From contig NZ_JAQTUH010000007.1 in NCBI RefSeq assembly GCF_028710345.1, positions 1 through 64,000 on the forward strand: a DNA stretch of 64,000 nt, written 5' to 3'. A program made the position numbers and the translations under genes. Below are positions 35,887 through 45,012 of this stretch, in pieces (position 1 is the stretch's first letter; the number at the start of each line of letters is the position of its first letter). The DNA is from Sulfuricurvum sp. Its GTDB lineage: Bacteria; Campylobacterota; Campylobacteria; Campylobacterales; Sulfurimonadaceae. The notes under the pieces are model-generated. The model did not search any database and was not told where the DNA came from. It saw only the letters and a program-made list of their open reading frames with translations.

Positions 35887-36825
35887 CTAATAGTAGAGAT
35901 AGTAGGTGAAATGGAAAAAGAGCGGCGCAGTATAGGTGAGACTATCGACACGATCAAGTATCCCCCCATGCCCCGGCAGCAGATGCCCCGAATCTTTTAC
36001 CCCGATGTCCCGTTTGACCATCGAGATGACGACATCGCCGACGAACCCCGCACCGCTGATGAGCATCCCCGCCGCGAGTGCTTGAAGCGTCGTAAAAGGG
36101 GTGAGAAACGAAAACGCTACCGCAAGGGCGCTGAGAGTGACGAACGCCCCTAAAAATCCCTCGACTGTTTTGTTGGGGCTAACTTTCGGGACGATTTTAT
36201 GGCGGCCCAGAGCCTTGCCCCAGAGATACTGTAATACATCATTGAGTTCGGTGAGGACGACGAGATAGAGCACCAACTCTTTGCCTCCGACATCATGCCC
36301 CGCCACAGCAGGAAGCGTCATCATATAGGCGAGGTGGCTGAGACCAAAGACGAACATCATCAGCCCCCACTGCACGCGGCTCGTGTTCTCTAAAAATCCC
36401 TGCGTCTCCCCGATGAGTACCTGACGAAACGGGAGGAGCAAAAAGAGATAGACGGGTATCCAAATGATAAACATCCCATACCACTGCGCCCCCGCGAACC
36501 AATACTGAAACACGATGGAGAGGTAGGCGTAAAAGATGATCCGACGATCGGTTCGACGGGTGGGGATGAGGGTGAAATACTCTTTGAGGGCGAGATAGCT
36601 GATGAGGGCGAAAAAGAACATTGCTACGGTGTTGTTGAGCATCGCCCCGAGTATAAATGCACCGATAATGATCCACCAAGAGTAGACTCGATCTTTGAGC
36701 TCTTGGGAGGTTTTGGTACGAAACAGCACCGATACGATCAATGTGGCAAACGCCAATATCCCTAAAATAATCAGCAAAACAATGCCGCTTTTACCCGAAA
36801 AAAGTGTGGTGATTGTCTCTATCAT
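35887..36825 (-). CDS. CdsA-family phosphatidate cytidylyltransferase
   Basis: This protein of about 312 residues has eight or so hydrophobic segments and the C-terminal CdsA region: KALGRHKIVPKVSPNKTVEG near 210 and the signature SMVKRDIGVKDSGHLLPGHGGILDRVDS near 270-300. It makes CDP-diacylglycerol from phosphatidate and CTP. I start it at ATG 36825, forming ATGA with the previous stop. Pairing with a YnbA-like phosphatidyltransferase suggests a YnbB-like role and not the housekeeping CdsA. Confidence 0.85.
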   Translation of the reverse strand: MIETITTLFSGKSGIVLLIILGILAFATLIVSVLFRTKTSQELKDRVYSWWIIIGAFILGAMLNNTVAMFFFALISYLALKEYFTLIPTRRTDRRIIFYAYLSIVFQYWFAGAQWYGMFIIWIPVYLFLLLPFRQVLIGETQGFLENTSRVQWGLMMFVFGLSHLAYMMTLPAVAGHDVGGKELVLYLVVLTELNDVLQYLWGKALGRHKIVPKVSPNKTVEGFLGAFVTLSALAVAFSFLTPFTTLQALAAGMLISGAGFVGDVVISMVKRDIGVKDSGHLLPGHGGILDRVDSLTYTAPLFFHFTYYLYY

Positions 36826-37421
36826 GATTTTAACCCCCGCACAGAGCGTCGAAGTACCGTCCACGCTCCCATCACTGTGGCGACGATCATAATGGCATCA
36901 AACCACCCATCAGGCAAAACTCCCAGCCCAAGAGCCAGCGAGAGGGAACCGATCACAAAAGCACGATCGCTTTTCCCCATCGGGCCATCATAGCGTCTCA
37001 CTCCCCCGATGAGTGCTCCGAGTACTCCTGCCATCTCAGTGAGGATAGCCATAATAACAAATAGCACAACCCAAAGTGCCGAGACACCGCCGATTAGGGC
37101 AAAAGGGAGATAAAGCGCCGCATCGGAGAGGACATCGCTCATCTCATTCAGCATTGCCCCCGCATCGCTTTTCATATCGTGCTCTTTGGCGAGCATCCCA
37201 TCGATTGCGTTGAGCGCCATTCTCACAAACATCACCGCAGGGATAGATAGCAGTGTCCAGAGTGCACCGTGGGTGAGGGCAACGGCACCCCCCGCGATAA
37301 AAGAGAGAACGAGTGCCGCATAGGTGATTTGATTCGGAGTTGCCCCTAAGCGTGCCAAATTTTGGACTATAGGACGAAGAAGATTTTGGAAAGCGGGTTT
37401 GAGATCGTAGATGGTCGCCAT
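36822..37421 (-). CDS. CDP-alcohol phosphatidyltransferase, YnbA-like variant
   Basis: This 199-residue membrane protein belongs to the CDP-alcohol phosphatidyltransferase family, which transfers a phosphatidyl group to an alcohol head group. The usual metal motif DxxDGxxARx8GxxxDxxxD reads here with N71 for the first Asp, K79 for Arg and N92 for the third Asp; D74 and D96 remain. The gene order phosphatidyltransferase-CdsA-PlsC resembles E. coli ynbA-ynbB-ynbC. The head group used is unknown. Confidence 0.82.
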   Translation of the reverse strand: MATIYDLKPAFQNLLRPIVQNLARLGATPNQITYAALVLSFIAGGAVALTHGALWTLLSIPAVMFVRMALNAIDGMLAKEHDMKSDAGAMLNEMSDVLSDAALYLPFALIGGVSALWVVLFVIMAILTEMAGVLGALIGGVRRYDGPMGKSDRAFVIGSLSLALGLGVLPDGWFDAIMIVATVMGAWTVLRRSVRGLKS

Positions 37422-37547
37422 ATATATTCCGTCTTAAAAGATGGTGTATTTTAGTGTAAAAAAACAAAAACTACCTGAAATGCATTTTGAATATCTCATT
37501 TTATATTTTGTTGCTTCCTTCTAAGGGTTACATGAGAGCCTCTTTGT

Positions 37548-37553
37548 TATAAT
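37548..37553 (+). promoter_or_regulatory. Extended -10 box for thrC
   Basis: TATAAT is preceded by TG one base upstream (37545-37546), an extended -10 element, 25 bases before the thrC ATG. No clear -35 is visible. The 157-bp gap between the divergent pgsA-like and thrC genes holds nothing else I can identify. Confidence 0.55.
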
Positions 37554-37578
37554 CACAAAAATTGTATAAAGTGAACCA

Positions 37579-39048
37579 ATGAAATTTATAGAAACACGCG
37601 GAAATGACGGAATCCATCCACAGCAGGTTACCTTTTCAGAGGCGATTTTAAGCCCCATCGCATCGTTTGGGGGATTGTATGTTCCGAGCGAATTACCAAA
37701 TCTTGGTGAAGCGTTCCTCTCTAAACATTTGAACTCCAGTTATAAAGAGCTGGCGAAAGATTTACTGACAACGCTTGCCATCGATATCGACGGCTCCGTA
37801 ATCGATGAAGCCCTCTCACTCTATGATAAATTTGACGATCCGACCAACCCCGTTCCAGTCGTCAAAGTGCGTGATGATTTGTATGTGAGCGAACTTTATC
37901 ATGGACCGACCCGCGCGTTTAAAGATATGGCATTACAGCCTTTCGGTGTGGTTCTCTCATCCATCGCTCAAAAACGGGGCGAAGAGTATTTGATTTTAGC
38001 GGCAACGAGTGGAGACACGGGACCTGCGGCGTTGGAGACCTTTAAAAACAGAGCGAATGTTCGTGTAGCGTGTCTCTATCCCGATGGGGGAACGTCGGAT
38101 GTTCAACGTCTTCAAATGGTGACGGAAGATGCGCAAAACCTCAAAGTGATCGGGATTCACGGTGACTTTGATGATGCGCAAAGTGCGTTGAAAAAGCTTT
38201 TAGGTTCGGCTACGTTTAAATCAACACTTAAATCGAAAAATATCTCCCTTTCTGCGGCAAATTCAGTCAATTTCGGACGGATTATTTTTCAAATCATTTA
38301 CCATATCCATAGTTATCTCGAACTCATTCGTCAAAACGTGATTGTAATGGGTGAAAAAGTGTATCTCGATGTCCCGAGCGGAAATTTTGGAAATGCGCTC
38401 GGTGGGTATTACGCGATGAAAATGGGGCTTCCAGTTGAGAAGATCATTATTGCATCGAATGAAAATAATGTCCTTACACGCCTTATTAATACCGGTCGTT
38501 ATGATCTACGTAATGATAAAGTAGTCTCAACGACTTCTCCGGCGATGGATATTTTGATCTCTAGTAATGTTGAGCGTATTTTATTCGATCTTTTTGGGAG
38601 TGAGCGAACTAAAGAGTTGATGGCTGGTTTGGAAGCGGAACGTTTTTATGCCCTCAGCGATGATGAAGCAATGAAGTTACATTCACTCTTTTCCGCCGAT
38701 TATTGTAATGGTGCAGAGGGCAAAGCGTATATCAAAGAGGCATTTGATAGTGGCTATTTGATGGATCCGCATACTGCGACGTGTTTTAAAGCGTATGACT
38801 GTTGTGCAACGAAAAAACTAAAAACTATTGTTTATTCGACGGCAGAGTGGACAAAATTTTCTCCGACGATTGCGAATGCTTTGAGTGGTGAATTGGATGC
38901 ACGCGATATCGATGCACTTGAGTCAATCTCAAAAACAGCCAATACACCGATTCCATCAATGATTAAAGGGTTGTTTACAAAACCGATAACTCAATCGAGT
39001 GTTATTGAAAAAGAGAATATCGAAATGGAAATTTTGAAATTTCTCTAA
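37579..39048 (+). CDS. thrC: Threonine synthase
   Basis: This 489-residue PLP enzyme converts O-phosphohomoserine to threonine. The PLP lysine lies in YHGPTRAFKDMALQ near residue 115. AATSGDTGPAA and SGNFGNALGG are the phosphate-binding loops. The length fits the longer bacterial class. It converges with the SulP gene and their ends overlap by 4 bp. Confidence 0.94.
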   Translation: MKFIETRGNDGIHPQQVTFSEAILSPIASFGGLYVPSELPNLGEAFLSKHLNSSYKELAKDLLTTLAIDIDGSVIDEALSLYDKFDDPTNPVPVVKVRDDLYVSELYHGPTRAFKDMALQPFGVVLSSIAQKRGEEYLILAATSGDTGPAALETFKNRANVRVACLYPDGGTSDVQRLQMVTEDAQNLKVIGIHGDFDDAQSALKKLLGSATFKSTLKSKNISLSAANSVNFGRIIFQIIYHIHSYLELIRQNVIVMGEKVYLDVPSGNFGNALGGYYAMKMGLPVEKIIIASNENNVLTRLINTGRYDLRNDKVVSTTSPAMDILISSNVERILFDLFGSERTKELMAGLEAERFYALSDDEAMKLHSLFSADYCNGAEGKAYIKEAFDSGYLMDPHTATCFKAYDCCATKKLKTIVYSTAEWTKFSPTIANALSGELDARDIDALESISKTANTPIPSMIKGLFTKPITQSSVIEKENIEMEILKFL

Positions 39049-41240
39049 ACATCATTTTCTACGGCAAGTTCATTACGTGTTACTTTGAGTCTTTCTGCGA
39101 GGACTGTTGCTAGGCTTTCCATAAAATGGAGTGCCGCTTTTTTGTGTTGCGTTGAGAAGAGATCATACGTTTCTCTTGAAATCATGTACAGTTCGGTATC
39201 ACTTGCTGCAATGGTATCGGTGTAGTGCGGAGTGCCTTCTAAAAATGAAAATTCTCCAAAAAAGCTCCCTTGGGTCAAAGTATTAAGATGAATATGTTTT
39301 TGCTCATTAAAAGGGAGCATTATCCGCACCGAACCTCGACGAATTAAAAATATCTCTCCTGTTGATTCTCCAATCGTGTAGATTGTCTCCCCTTTTTTAT
39401 ACGATTCGTTAACAAGGAGCATTTCAAGTTCAGCCAACGTATCGGCTTTACGACCTTTAAAGAGGTTGAAATCTCCAAGAGAAAGGAGACTCTCTTTTGT
39501 ATTTCGATTATCTTCTTCGGCTAAGAGTTTTTCTTCGACCCACTCTAGAGCATCATCTAAATCATCAAAAACTTTGATAGGACTGAGATGTTTTAAGAGT
39601 CCGACATGGTTGAAATAACTCTCCATATCATCACCGCTTGGGAGTTTATGAGGTAGACGTGAGAGGATAAGATATCCTCCTGCATCGTGTAAAATATCTT
39701 TGATTTGCAGAAGAATATGGGCTGCGGTTAAATCGACGGTTTGTACTCGCTTCATATCCAAGATAATATATTTTTTGTGTCGTAAATCCTCTTGAAGCAT
39801 TGTATATAGTTGATTAGCCGTACCAAAAAAGAGACTGCCGTGAAGCTCATAGAGAGAGTATTCATTGCTCCGCTCTGTAAGATATAATTCATCTTCATTG
39901 GAGCGGATAATTTTGCTTTTCATTTCACTTCCATCTTGTTGGCGATAGATAACCGAGACACCTATTTGTTGGATAATGTATAACACAATTGCTAGCACCA
40001 ACCCCACACCGGCAGCAGCGATAAGGCTCACTGTAAGTGCGGTGAGGGCAACAACGACTATGATGAAAAAATCGAGGGCAGTTTTTGAAGTTTTGAGAAG
40101 TTTAATACTATGGCGATCAATCATCCGTAAACCGATAACGATGAGTATTCCTGCTAATGCAGCGACGGGAATCCACGCTATAAACGTCCCAAGAAGCAAA
40201 AAGGCGAGGATTGCCATTACCCCCTCTATCACCCCTGAGAGAGAAGTTTGTGCACCGCTAGAGAGGTTAACCATTGTTGCCCCCATTGTACCTGAACCAC
40301 TCATCCCCCCAATCAATGATGAGGTTATATTCCCAGAACCTTGAGCGATGAGCTCTCTGTTTGAATTATGGAATGAGTGTGTCATTGAATCTATTATGAC
40401 GCAGGTTTTGAGAGTATCAATAGAGAGGAGTGCCGCGAGCGTTAATGCTGGAAAAAGGAGTAGAGAGAGGTCATTAAGGGAAAAAGTGGCAAGTGAGTTA
40501 AAACGTCCGATGAACATTTGGAGGAAATTAATTCCATTACTTCCTCCCAGTTCACCGATGACTAGAGGATTGTTAGGGACAAAGAGTAGAGGATCTGCAA
40601 TTCCCAGTAAACCATAGGTTAAAACTCCTATAATAAGTGCCAAAATAACAGCGGGGATGATGCGAACGATTTTATCGGCATAAAACATCGTGAGTATGGT
40701 GACGAATCCGACGGTCATACTCTCCCATTGCCATGTTGTTGGATTTTTTAATGCTTCGAGAATATGAGTACCTTGCGGGAGACCTAAAAATTTGGGTGTT
40801 TGGGATGCAATGATATAAAGACCAACACCGCTAAGATAACCACTGACAACGGGAAAAGGCATATATTTAATGAGTTTGCCTAGACCTATGAGACCAAAAA
40901 GGACTTGAAATATACCGGCTAGGAGTGCAACAACCATGAGCATGGCAAAAACAGTATCGGGTCCGAAATCTTTAGAGATATAGGTGAGGGCAAAGGCAGA
41001 TAAAACAGCTGCTGCTGGAGCACTTGGAGCCGAAATCAGACGATTCGTTCCCCCAAAAAGGGAGGCAATAATTCCAATTGCCGCAACCCCAAGTATCCCC
41101 GCTACCGCACCATACGCTCCATAATGTCCACCTATTGTGGCATAAATAGTAACCCCAAAGGCAATAGCAGAGGGGAGGGCGACGAGCATTGCGGCCGTTC
41201 CACCCCAAAAATCAGCAATAATAGTGTTTAACTTAATCAC
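39045..41240 (-). CDS. SulP anion transporter fused to STAS and cNMP-like domains
   Basis: This 731-residue protein has the SulP transport core (about 8-410, with the conserved start of helices and GGMSGSGTMGATMVNLSSG), a STAS domain (about 450-560), and a C-terminal cyclic-nucleotide-binding-like domain (about 600-715; GSFFGEFSFLEGTPHYTDTI). SulP proteins carry sulfate, bicarbonate or other anions. The Arg that binds the cyclic phosphate in CRP appears replaced by Tyr, so ligand binding is doubtful. GTG 41240 is the start. It follows the PPK2 gene by 9 bp. Confidence 0.88.
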   Translation of the reverse strand: MIKLNTIIADFWGGTAAMLVALPSAIAFGVTIYATIGGHYGAYGAVAGILGVAAIGIIASLFGGTNRLISAPSAPAAAVLSAFALTYISKDFGPDTVFAMLMVVALLAGIFQVLFGLIGLGKLIKYMPFPVVSGYLSGVGLYIIASQTPKFLGLPQGTHILEALKNPTTWQWESMTVGFVTILTMFYADKIVRIIPAVILALIIGVLTYGLLGIADPLLFVPNNPLVIGELGGSNGINFLQMFIGRFNSLATFSLNDLSLLLFPALTLAALLSIDTLKTCVIIDSMTHSFHNSNRELIAQGSGNITSSLIGGMSGSGTMGATMVNLSSGAQTSLSGVIEGVMAILAFLLLGTFIAWIPVAALAGILIVIGLRMIDRHSIKLLKTSKTALDFFIIVVVALTALTVSLIAAAGVGLVLAIVLYIIQQIGVSVIYRQQDGSEMKSKIIRSNEDELYLTERSNEYSLYELHGSLFFGTANQLYTMLQEDLRHKKYIILDMKRVQTVDLTAAHILLQIKDILHDAGGYLILSRLPHKLPSGDDMESYFNHVGLLKHLSPIKVFDDLDDALEWVEEKLLAEEDNRNTKESLLSLGDFNLFKGRKADTLAELEMLLVNESYKKGETIYTIGESTGEIFLIRRGSVRIMLPFNEQKHIHLNTLTQGSFFGEFSFLEGTPHYTDTIAASDTELYMISRETYDLFSTQHKKAALHFMESLATVLAERLKVTRNELAVENDV

Positions 41241-41249
41241 TCTGGGGGG

Positions 41250-42194
41250 TTATCCTTTTTTGATATCACCGTTTATGTGAGGTTGAATAGTGCTTTCGAT
41301 AAGTTTTATCTCTTCATCTCCCCACGCTAATATTTTTTTCGATGTTTTGAGATCGGGTTGATTTTTAGAGGGGTACTGGATACTGGATAAGATATGTTTG
41401 ATACAGTTGATTCGAGCTTTTTTCTTATTGTCGGAACGGATAATAACCCATGGTGATGTTCCTGTATGGGAAGCTTTGAGCATGGTGAGTTTTGCCGTAG
41501 TGTATTGATCCCACATCTCTTGTGATTTGGCATCGACAGGGGAGAGTTTAAATTGTTTTAGAGGATCGGTCTTGCGTGCTTTAAAGCGTCGTGCTTGCTC
41601 TTTTTTAGAGACGGAGAAATAAAATTTAAAGAGGATGATACCAGAATTTACCAACATTTTTTCAAATTCGCTGACATGATCTAAAAACTCTTGATGCTCA
41701 TGCGGAGTACAAAATCCCATAACCGGCTCAACACCACCGCGATTGTACCAACTTCGATCAAAGAGGACCATTTCACCCGCACTGGGGAGGTATTCGGTAT
41801 AGCGTTGAAAATACCATTGTGTTTTTTCAACGTCTGAGGGTTTTTCGAGTGCTACGATACGGGCACCGCGTGGATTGAGGTGTTCGGTAATCCGTTTGAT
41901 TGTCCCCCCTTTTCCAGCCGCATCACGACCTTCGAAAATCATAAGTACTTTTAGCCCTTTATCCTTGACATGATTTTGGAGTTTTAAAAGTTCGATTTGG
42001 AGTTCTTTGAGTTCTTTTTCGTAATCAAGAACCGATTTTTTGACCCAAACGGGGAAACGTTCCTCTTTTTTGGAATGTTTTTCTCTTTCAACCGCATTTT
42101 CAAAGTCTGTTTTTCGACGATCTTCATGTACTATTTCATCAAGGTTGGCTGTGTCAACTACTTCATCTTTGAGCATAGAGGTTTTTGCGCCCAT
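41250..42194 (-). CDS. ppk2: Polyphosphate kinase 2
   Basis: This 314-residue protein has the PPK2 P-loop FEGRDAAGKGG (residues 88-97), a lid containing the FQRYTEYLPSAGE region, and Walker B FDRSWYNRGGVE. PPK2 enzymes use polyphosphate to phosphorylate nucleoside mono- or diphosphates. A charged N-terminal extension (about 1-50) precedes the core. It is co-oriented with, and 9 bp upstream of, the SulP transporter. Confidence 0.93.
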   Translation of the reverse strand: MGAKTSMLKDEVVDTANLDEIVHEDRRKTDFENAVEREKHSKKEERFPVWVKKSVLDYEKELKELQIELLKLQNHVKDKGLKVLMIFEGRDAAGKGGTIKRITEHLNPRGARIVALEKPSDVEKTQWYFQRYTEYLPSAGEMVLFDRSWYNRGGVEPVMGFCTPHEHQEFLDHVSEFEKMLVNSGIILFKFYFSVSKKEQARRFKARKTDPLKQFKLSPVDAKSQEMWDQYTTAKLTMLKASHTGTSPWVIIRSDNKKKARINCIKHILSSIQYPSKNQPDLKTSKKILAWGDEEIKLIESTIQPHINGDIKKG

Positions 42195-42267
42195 TTTTTC
42201 CCCTTTTTTTTGATTATAGCGTTGATATTATTAAAATGTTACTTAAAATGTATTTTTTTGTTTAAAT

Positions 42268-43659
42268 TTATTGAGTGAATTTGATCCCCATGTTATAAGT
42301 GGAAAACGGGATAGCACGATTTGGTTCAATCATAAAGTTACATTCCCGTTTAATATTAGTCGAATCAAAATTATAGATGTCTGAAAACTCCATGATAACA
42401 ATACGATAAACATTTTCATATCCCATATCTGAGGGTGCTAAAAATGACGGCCAACAACAAAAAAGTTTTTGTTTGATTTTGTCTTTGAGAATCCCTTCTC
42501 CCATCGCCGTATCGAGGCTAACCGTCTCGATGATCGTTTTGACAAAAGCGCGATCTTGCTCAAATGCCACTGTTCCTGTATGCGATGTCACGATCTCTTT
42601 AGGAATTTTTCCCGTGACGGGAAAGAGATCGGCATATCCGTCCTTCATCTGTTTTGCTGCATATCCAACCCCTATTTTATGGGGATCACACGGTAAAGGG
42701 ATCATGTCTTCACTGCTAAATGGATTGCGTGGGTCGTCGATAATACGGGAGCGTATCTCAGAGAGGGTGAGGCGAAAATCATCCGCCGCTTCGATCCGTC
42801 CCGCCTCTTGAACGGGTTGAAATACGACACCCCGCACACAGCGATAACGGCGTGAAAAGTCGACAATATCAGGGATTTCATGATCATTTACCCCTTTTTT
42901 GATAACACAAACCAATGTTGTCGAGATACTGTATTTTTCTAACAGTTCCAATGCTTTGAGTCGAATAGAACGCATATCTCTGGCACGAATGTCACGTAGG
43001 GCTTTCTCATCCATCGAATCAAACTGTAAATAGACTTCAAACCCACCCCCAAGGGATTTGAGTTCTTTAACAAACGATTCTTCTTCAGAGAGTCGTATTC
43101 CGTTTGTATTGAGCATCAAATGACGGACGGGGGATTTTTTAAGATACCGTAATATTTCCATAATCTCTGGATGGGTGGTCGGCTCTCCTCCTGTCACTTG
43201 GATCAGATCGGGCTGGCTTTCTACCTTGAGGAGTGTGGAAAGCATCTGCTCGATTTGTTCCATGCTTCGATGATTCCCTGCCCCCGGATAGGAGGAGAAA
43301 TAACAGATATTGCACTTCATATTGCACTCATCGGTGATGTTAAAGAGGGCAAGGCAGGGATGATTTTGGTGTTGAGGACACACACCGCAGTCAAACGGGC
43401 AACCGCGTAATACTTGAGTATTGGACGATTCGGGGAGATCGGGTGCTTTGAGGTAACTATCACACGTTTTAAAATACTCATAATCACTCGAAATCTTCAC
43501 CATCGATTCACCGCATTTAGGACAAAATTTGCGTAAAAATACTTCGTTATCTTTGGTGACGATATGAGTATCAACGAGTTTGGTAAGGTTTCCGCAAGTA
43601 TGGCAGAAACTTTGTGTTGAATTTAGATACAAATCATAGGTTTGGGAATAGTGTGCCAT
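42268..43659 (-). CDS. Radical SAM protein, Tes/MJ0619-like
   Basis: This 463-residue protein has the radical SAM cluster motif C112-x3-C116-x2-C119 (ECNMKCNICYF). Ahead of it is a Cys-rich region with C19/C22, C46/C49 and CPFDCGVCPQHQNHPC (87-102). This arrangement is characteristic of the archaeal tetraether synthase Tes and MJ0619 group, some of which join or methylate unactivated carbons. TGGEPTTHPE follows the cluster. It lies 3 bp after the second lipoprotein gene in a five-gene operon with an Lgt-fold protein. Lipid chemistry is an inference; the bacterial substrate is unknown. Confidence 0.82.
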   Translation of the reverse strand: MAHYSQTYDLYLNSTQSFCHTCGNLTKLVDTHIVTKDNEVFLRKFCPKCGESMVKISSDYEYFKTCDSYLKAPDLPESSNTQVLRGCPFDCGVCPQHQNHPCLALFNITDECNMKCNICYFSSYPGAGNHRSMEQIEQMLSTLLKVESQPDLIQVTGGEPTTHPEIMEILRYLKKSPVRHLMLNTNGIRLSEEESFVKELKSLGGGFEVYLQFDSMDEKALRDIRARDMRSIRLKALELLEKYSISTTLVCVIKKGVNDHEIPDIVDFSRRYRCVRGVVFQPVQEAGRIEAADDFRLTLSEIRSRIIDDPRNPFSSEDMIPLPCDPHKIGVGYAAKQMKDGYADLFPVTGKIPKEIVTSHTGTVAFEQDRAFVKTIIETVSLDTAMGEGILKDKIKQKLFCCWPSFLAPSDMGYENVYRIVIMEFSDIYNFDSTNIKRECNFMIEPNRAIPFSTYNMGIKFTQ

Positions 43660-43662
43660 AGT

Positions 43663-44295
43663 TTAGTGAATACTTTCAGCAATAGCAAGAGGGATTAAAA
43701 TCGTCATTCCAGCAACAAACATTACACCATCAGCTGCAACCGCCAAAGGTGTTGCCAGTATCTTGATGACAACTGAGCGATTTTCTTTTTTGACATCATT
43801 TATTTGTATCTCTATTGATTTTGAGAATTTTTGAGCGTGTTGGTTTACTTTTGGATCAGCAAGGTAACGTTTACCTTTTAGATTGATAGTTATCATAGAG
43901 AGCGATGTATTGGAATTTACAGAAATATGGTTGATTTTTAGCCATTCTAAGAGTTCTTGATTGATATTCTTTGTGTCAATTGAGACACTAAAATGTGCAG
44001 TAGCATTATCTTCATTCGTTTGATAAAATGCACCATTTTTAAGATTAAATGTCAAAGAAATATCTTCTCGATGTTTAAGTAAAAAGTCCAATTGAGCATT
44101 AGCATCAAAAATATAGTGGTATTTCTCTCCCAAAAATACTGTTTGACCATTTTGTGGATTGAGTAAAAACGCATCGATTTTTTCTGAATAGGGCTTATGT
44201 GTGATAGGATCTTGCCATAACCGAGTAGTCATGCACCCCATAGACATAAAGCTAACCAACGCAATGACGAATACTGCCAAAAATATTTTTTTCAT
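43663..44295 (-). CDS. Unknown lipoprotein B (paralogue of the upstream gene)
   Basis: This 210-residue protein has a lipoprotein signal ending in SMGC (C21). It shares MKKIF, GCMTTxLWQD, a YHYI block, an LxGxRYxxDPKxN block, and the C-terminal stretch TPLAVAADGV with the 44338-45012 gene, so the two are tandem paralogues of an unfamiliar family. A Gly/Ala-rich hydrophobic C-terminus (about 180-208) may be a second membrane anchor. It lies directly upstream of the radical SAM gene. Confidence 0.75.
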   Translation of the reverse strand: MKKIFLAVFVIALVSFMSMGCMTTRLWQDPITHKPYSEKIDAFLLNPQNGQTVFLGEKYHYIFDANAQLDFLLKHREDISLTFNLKNGAFYQTNEDNATAHFSVSIDTKNINQELLEWLKINHISVNSNTSLSMITINLKGKRYLADPKVNQHAQKFSKSIEIQINDVKKENRSVVIKILATPLAVAADGVMFVAGMTILIPLAIAESIH

Positions 44296-44337
44296 ACTTA
44301 ATCCTTAATATTATACATTTCAGAATAATGTGACATT

Positions 44338-45012
44338 TTAATGATATGTTCCATATCTTCCATATCTTTCAGCTTCAACTCGTACAACTATAACAGCGGC
44401 TCCAAAAACAATTAATACACCATCAGCTGCCACTGTGATAGGTGTCACAGCGATTTTACCTAACGTACTTGCTATTTTTTCACCCGATGAACGAGGATGA
44501 AATTCTGTAAAAGTAAATTCAATTGGTTGCTGTAAAGATGTCATTAAGGCATTAATTTTCGGATCACTTTGATATCGATTTCCACTCAAATGAAAATCTA
44601 TGTCAACTTGATTAGTTTTTGTATTGGTACGTCCATAACGGTGATCATTGAAATCTTGAAGAAGTGATGGTGCTATATCATTACTATTGAATGATGCACT
44701 AAATACGGCTTGTATTTGATTATTCGTGAAAACAGAATAACTATCTTTAGAAAATTGATAGTGAACGGGTATTTCACTTTTATGCGAAAGTAAAAATACC
44801 AATGCCGCATCACTTTTCATAATATAGTGATATTGAGAGCTAGCAAAAATAATATTTTTTCCATCCTCAGTCATCATAAACGCCGTAATTGTGTCCTGAT
44901 ACTTTGATGATGTTATTCCTTTGTCATCTTGCCATAGCTTCGTGGTCATACATCCCGTCAACATAAAACTCATCACCGCACTGGATAAAACTGCCCAAAA
45001 TATTTTTTTCAT
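44338..45012 (-). CDS. Unknown lipoprotein A (paralogue of the downstream gene)
   Basis: This 224-residue protein has a lipoprotein signal ending in LTGC (C21). Like its neighbour it carries GCMTTKLWQD, YHYI, an LSGNRYQSDPKIN block and VTPITVAADGV. A hydrophobic C-terminal segment (about 190-212) ends in VEAERYGRYG. Its start overlaps the Lgt-like stop by 4 bp, so translation is coupled to that gene. The function is unknown. Confidence 0.75.
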   Translation of the reverse strand: MKKIFWAVLSSAVMSFMLTGCMTTKLWQDDKGITSSKYQDTITAFMMTEDGKNIIFASSQYHYIMKSDAALVFLLSHKSEIPVHYQFSKDSYSVFTNNQIQAVFSASFNSNDIAPSLLQDFNDHRYGRTNTKTNQVDIDFHLSGNRYQSDPKINALMTSLQQPIEFTFTEFHPRSSGEKIASTLGKIAVTPITVAADGVLIVFGAAVIVVRVEAERYGRYGTYH

